From Acidisarcina polymorpha (GTDB taxonomy: Bacteria; Acidobacteriota; Terriglobia; Terriglobales; Acidobacteriaceae), in NCBI RefSeq assembly GCF_003330725.1, contig NZ_CP030840.1, forward strand, positions 4,712,001-4,776,000: a DNA stretch of 64,000 nt. Reading direction: 5' to 3'. Both the position numbers and the translations under genes were made by a program. Numbering within the stretch: position 1 is the stretch's first letter; every line of letters starts with the position of its first letter. A model generated the notes under the pieces. It did no database searches. It saw nothing but the letters and a program-made list of their open reading frames with translations, and was not told the DNA's origin. Below are positions 63,263 to 64,000 of the stretch, piece after piece.

Positions 63263-64000
63263 ATGCCAAATGGCAAACACATACTCGAATTTCCCTCGGC
63301 TCCTTCGAGCCAGGAGTCCAGTGCCGCCCAATATGGGCCGAAGCTCCTCGGGCCTGTACCGGGACCGAAGGCGCGTGCCATCATCGAGGCCGATGACCGG
63401 CTGATGTCGCCGAGTTACACGCGCTCATACCCGATGGTTGCTAAACAAGGGCGCGGTCTTCGCGTAGAGGACGTCGATGGCAACGAGTTCCTCGATTTTG
63501 CCGCCGGCATTGCCGTTACCTCTACCGGCCATTGCCACCCGGAAGTCGTTGCGGCGATCCAGAAGCAGGCTGCGGAGCTGATTCACATCTCCGGCACCGA
63601 TTTCTATTACGAGAGCCTGGTCACCTTCGCCGAGCGCCTGTCTGCAGTAGCACCGATGCCGGGACCGCATCGCTTCTATTATGGCAACTCCGGCGCGGAG
63701 GCGGTTGAGTGCGCGCTCAAGCTGGCGCGATACCACACCCAGCGGCAACAGGTCATTGCGTTCTTTGGCGCATTCCATGGCCGTACCATGGGCGCGCTCT
63801 CGCTGACTGCCTCCAAGCCTCAGCAGAAGCGGCGTTTTTCGCCCCTGGTCCCCGGCGTCACTCACGTTCGTTATCCCTACGCCTATCGCGGCTGTAGCGG
63901 CGGACCGCAAGCTGAAGAAGCATTTGCGCTCGGCTGCGCCCGCTACATCGAAGAAAAGCTTTTTCGGACCACGATTGCTCCCGAAGAGGTTGCCGCGATT
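63263..64000 (+). CDS. Class III PLP aminotransferase, 4-aminobutyrate/acetylornithine type (3' end cut)
   Basis: The frame runs 246 codons from the ATG at 63263 (AAGGAG upstream) to the window edge. It shows the class III layout: DVDGNEFLDFAAGIAVTSTG, then FYYGNSGAEAVECALKLAR and IAFFGAFHGRTMGALSLT. A 45-residue extension precedes the conserved start. The PLP lysine lies beyond the window, so the subgroup (4-aminobutyrate, acetylornithine or other omega-amino acid) cannot be fixed. Confidence 0.92.
   Translation, partial: MPNGKHILEFPSAPSSQESSAAQYGPKLLGPVPGPKARAIIEADDRLMSPSYTRSYPMVAKQGRGLRVEDVDGNEFLDFAAGIAVTSTGHCHPEVVAAIQKQAAELIHISGTDFYYESLVTFAERLSAVAPMPGPHRFYYGNSGAEAVECALKLARYHTQRQQVIAFFGAFHGRTMGALSLTASKPQQKRRFSPLVPGVTHVRYPYAYRGCSGGPQAEEAFALGCARYIEEKLFRTTIAPEEVAAI

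Noticed and set aside
1-64000. CRISPR array, tRNA or rRNA genes
   Set aside because: No regularly spaced short repeats, no cloverleaf-like segments in spacers and no rRNA-like sequence were noticed; a dedicated search was not possible.

Overview
The window looks like a chromosomal segment of a soil-type Acidobacteriota (class Terriglobia, family Acidobacteriaceae or a close relative). This is inferred from gene content, not from a marker gene: a split glycine decarboxylase, HAF-repeat proteins, long secreted propeller/lectin proteins of the AQVN...ARTG type, a DUF2934-type protein, winged-helix orphans and many secreted single-copy proteins. No rRNA, tRNA, CRISPR array, integrase or transposase was seen. 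Both ends are cut inside genes (mutL on the left, a class III aminotransferase on the right).

Layout. 1-6.6 kb (minus strand): glycine cleavage genes gcvT-gcvH-gcvPA-gcvPB followed 9 bp later by mutL. 6.7-10.3 kb: a secreted esterase-like protein, an anchored M23 peptidase and a small DUF2934-type protein. 10.7-26.9 kb: an exopolysaccharide (EPS) locus with five glycosyltransferases, a Wzx-type flippase, a thioesterase-like hydrolase, a Wza-type export protein overlapping a Wzc-type tyrosine autokinase, two paralogous LuxR-type regulators, a PilZ-like protein and two small membrane proteins. No Wzy polymerase or initiating sugar-phosphate transferase was recognised, so the pathway must be completed elsewhere.

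27.0-43.1 kb (plus strand): the most unusual part. Four consecutive genes of 3.2-3.5 kb encode secreted proteins made of a beta-propeller, a linker module and two legume-lectin-like modules. They form two sub-pairs. Copies 1 and 2 carry two chitobiase C-terminal-like (CHB_HEX) modules; copies 3 and 4 carry one MBG-like module. Within each pair the 3' part is about 97-98 % identical at DNA level by eye, while most of the propeller part has diverged, which points to gene conversion or module exchange. A HAF-repeat secreted protein follows 80 bp after copy 4. Together with the EPS locus next door, this suggests a matrix made by the EPS genes and bound by a set of lectin-bearing surface proteins; that link is inference.

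43.2-64 kb: mostly ordinary genes. They include ilvE, a small secreted protein, a winged-helix orphan, a MarC-type membrane protein, AraC and VOC genes, a second M23-like protein, an unrecognised 493-residue protein with a glycosyltransferase-like signature, a Tat-exported phosphoesterase, a DinB protein, a TetR regulator divergent from a 14-TM drug exporter with a perfect 12-bp palindrome between them, then ftsY-ribD-ribE, a 12-TM exporter, plsY-gpsA (ATGA overlap), a YVTN propeller protein and the partial aminotransferase.
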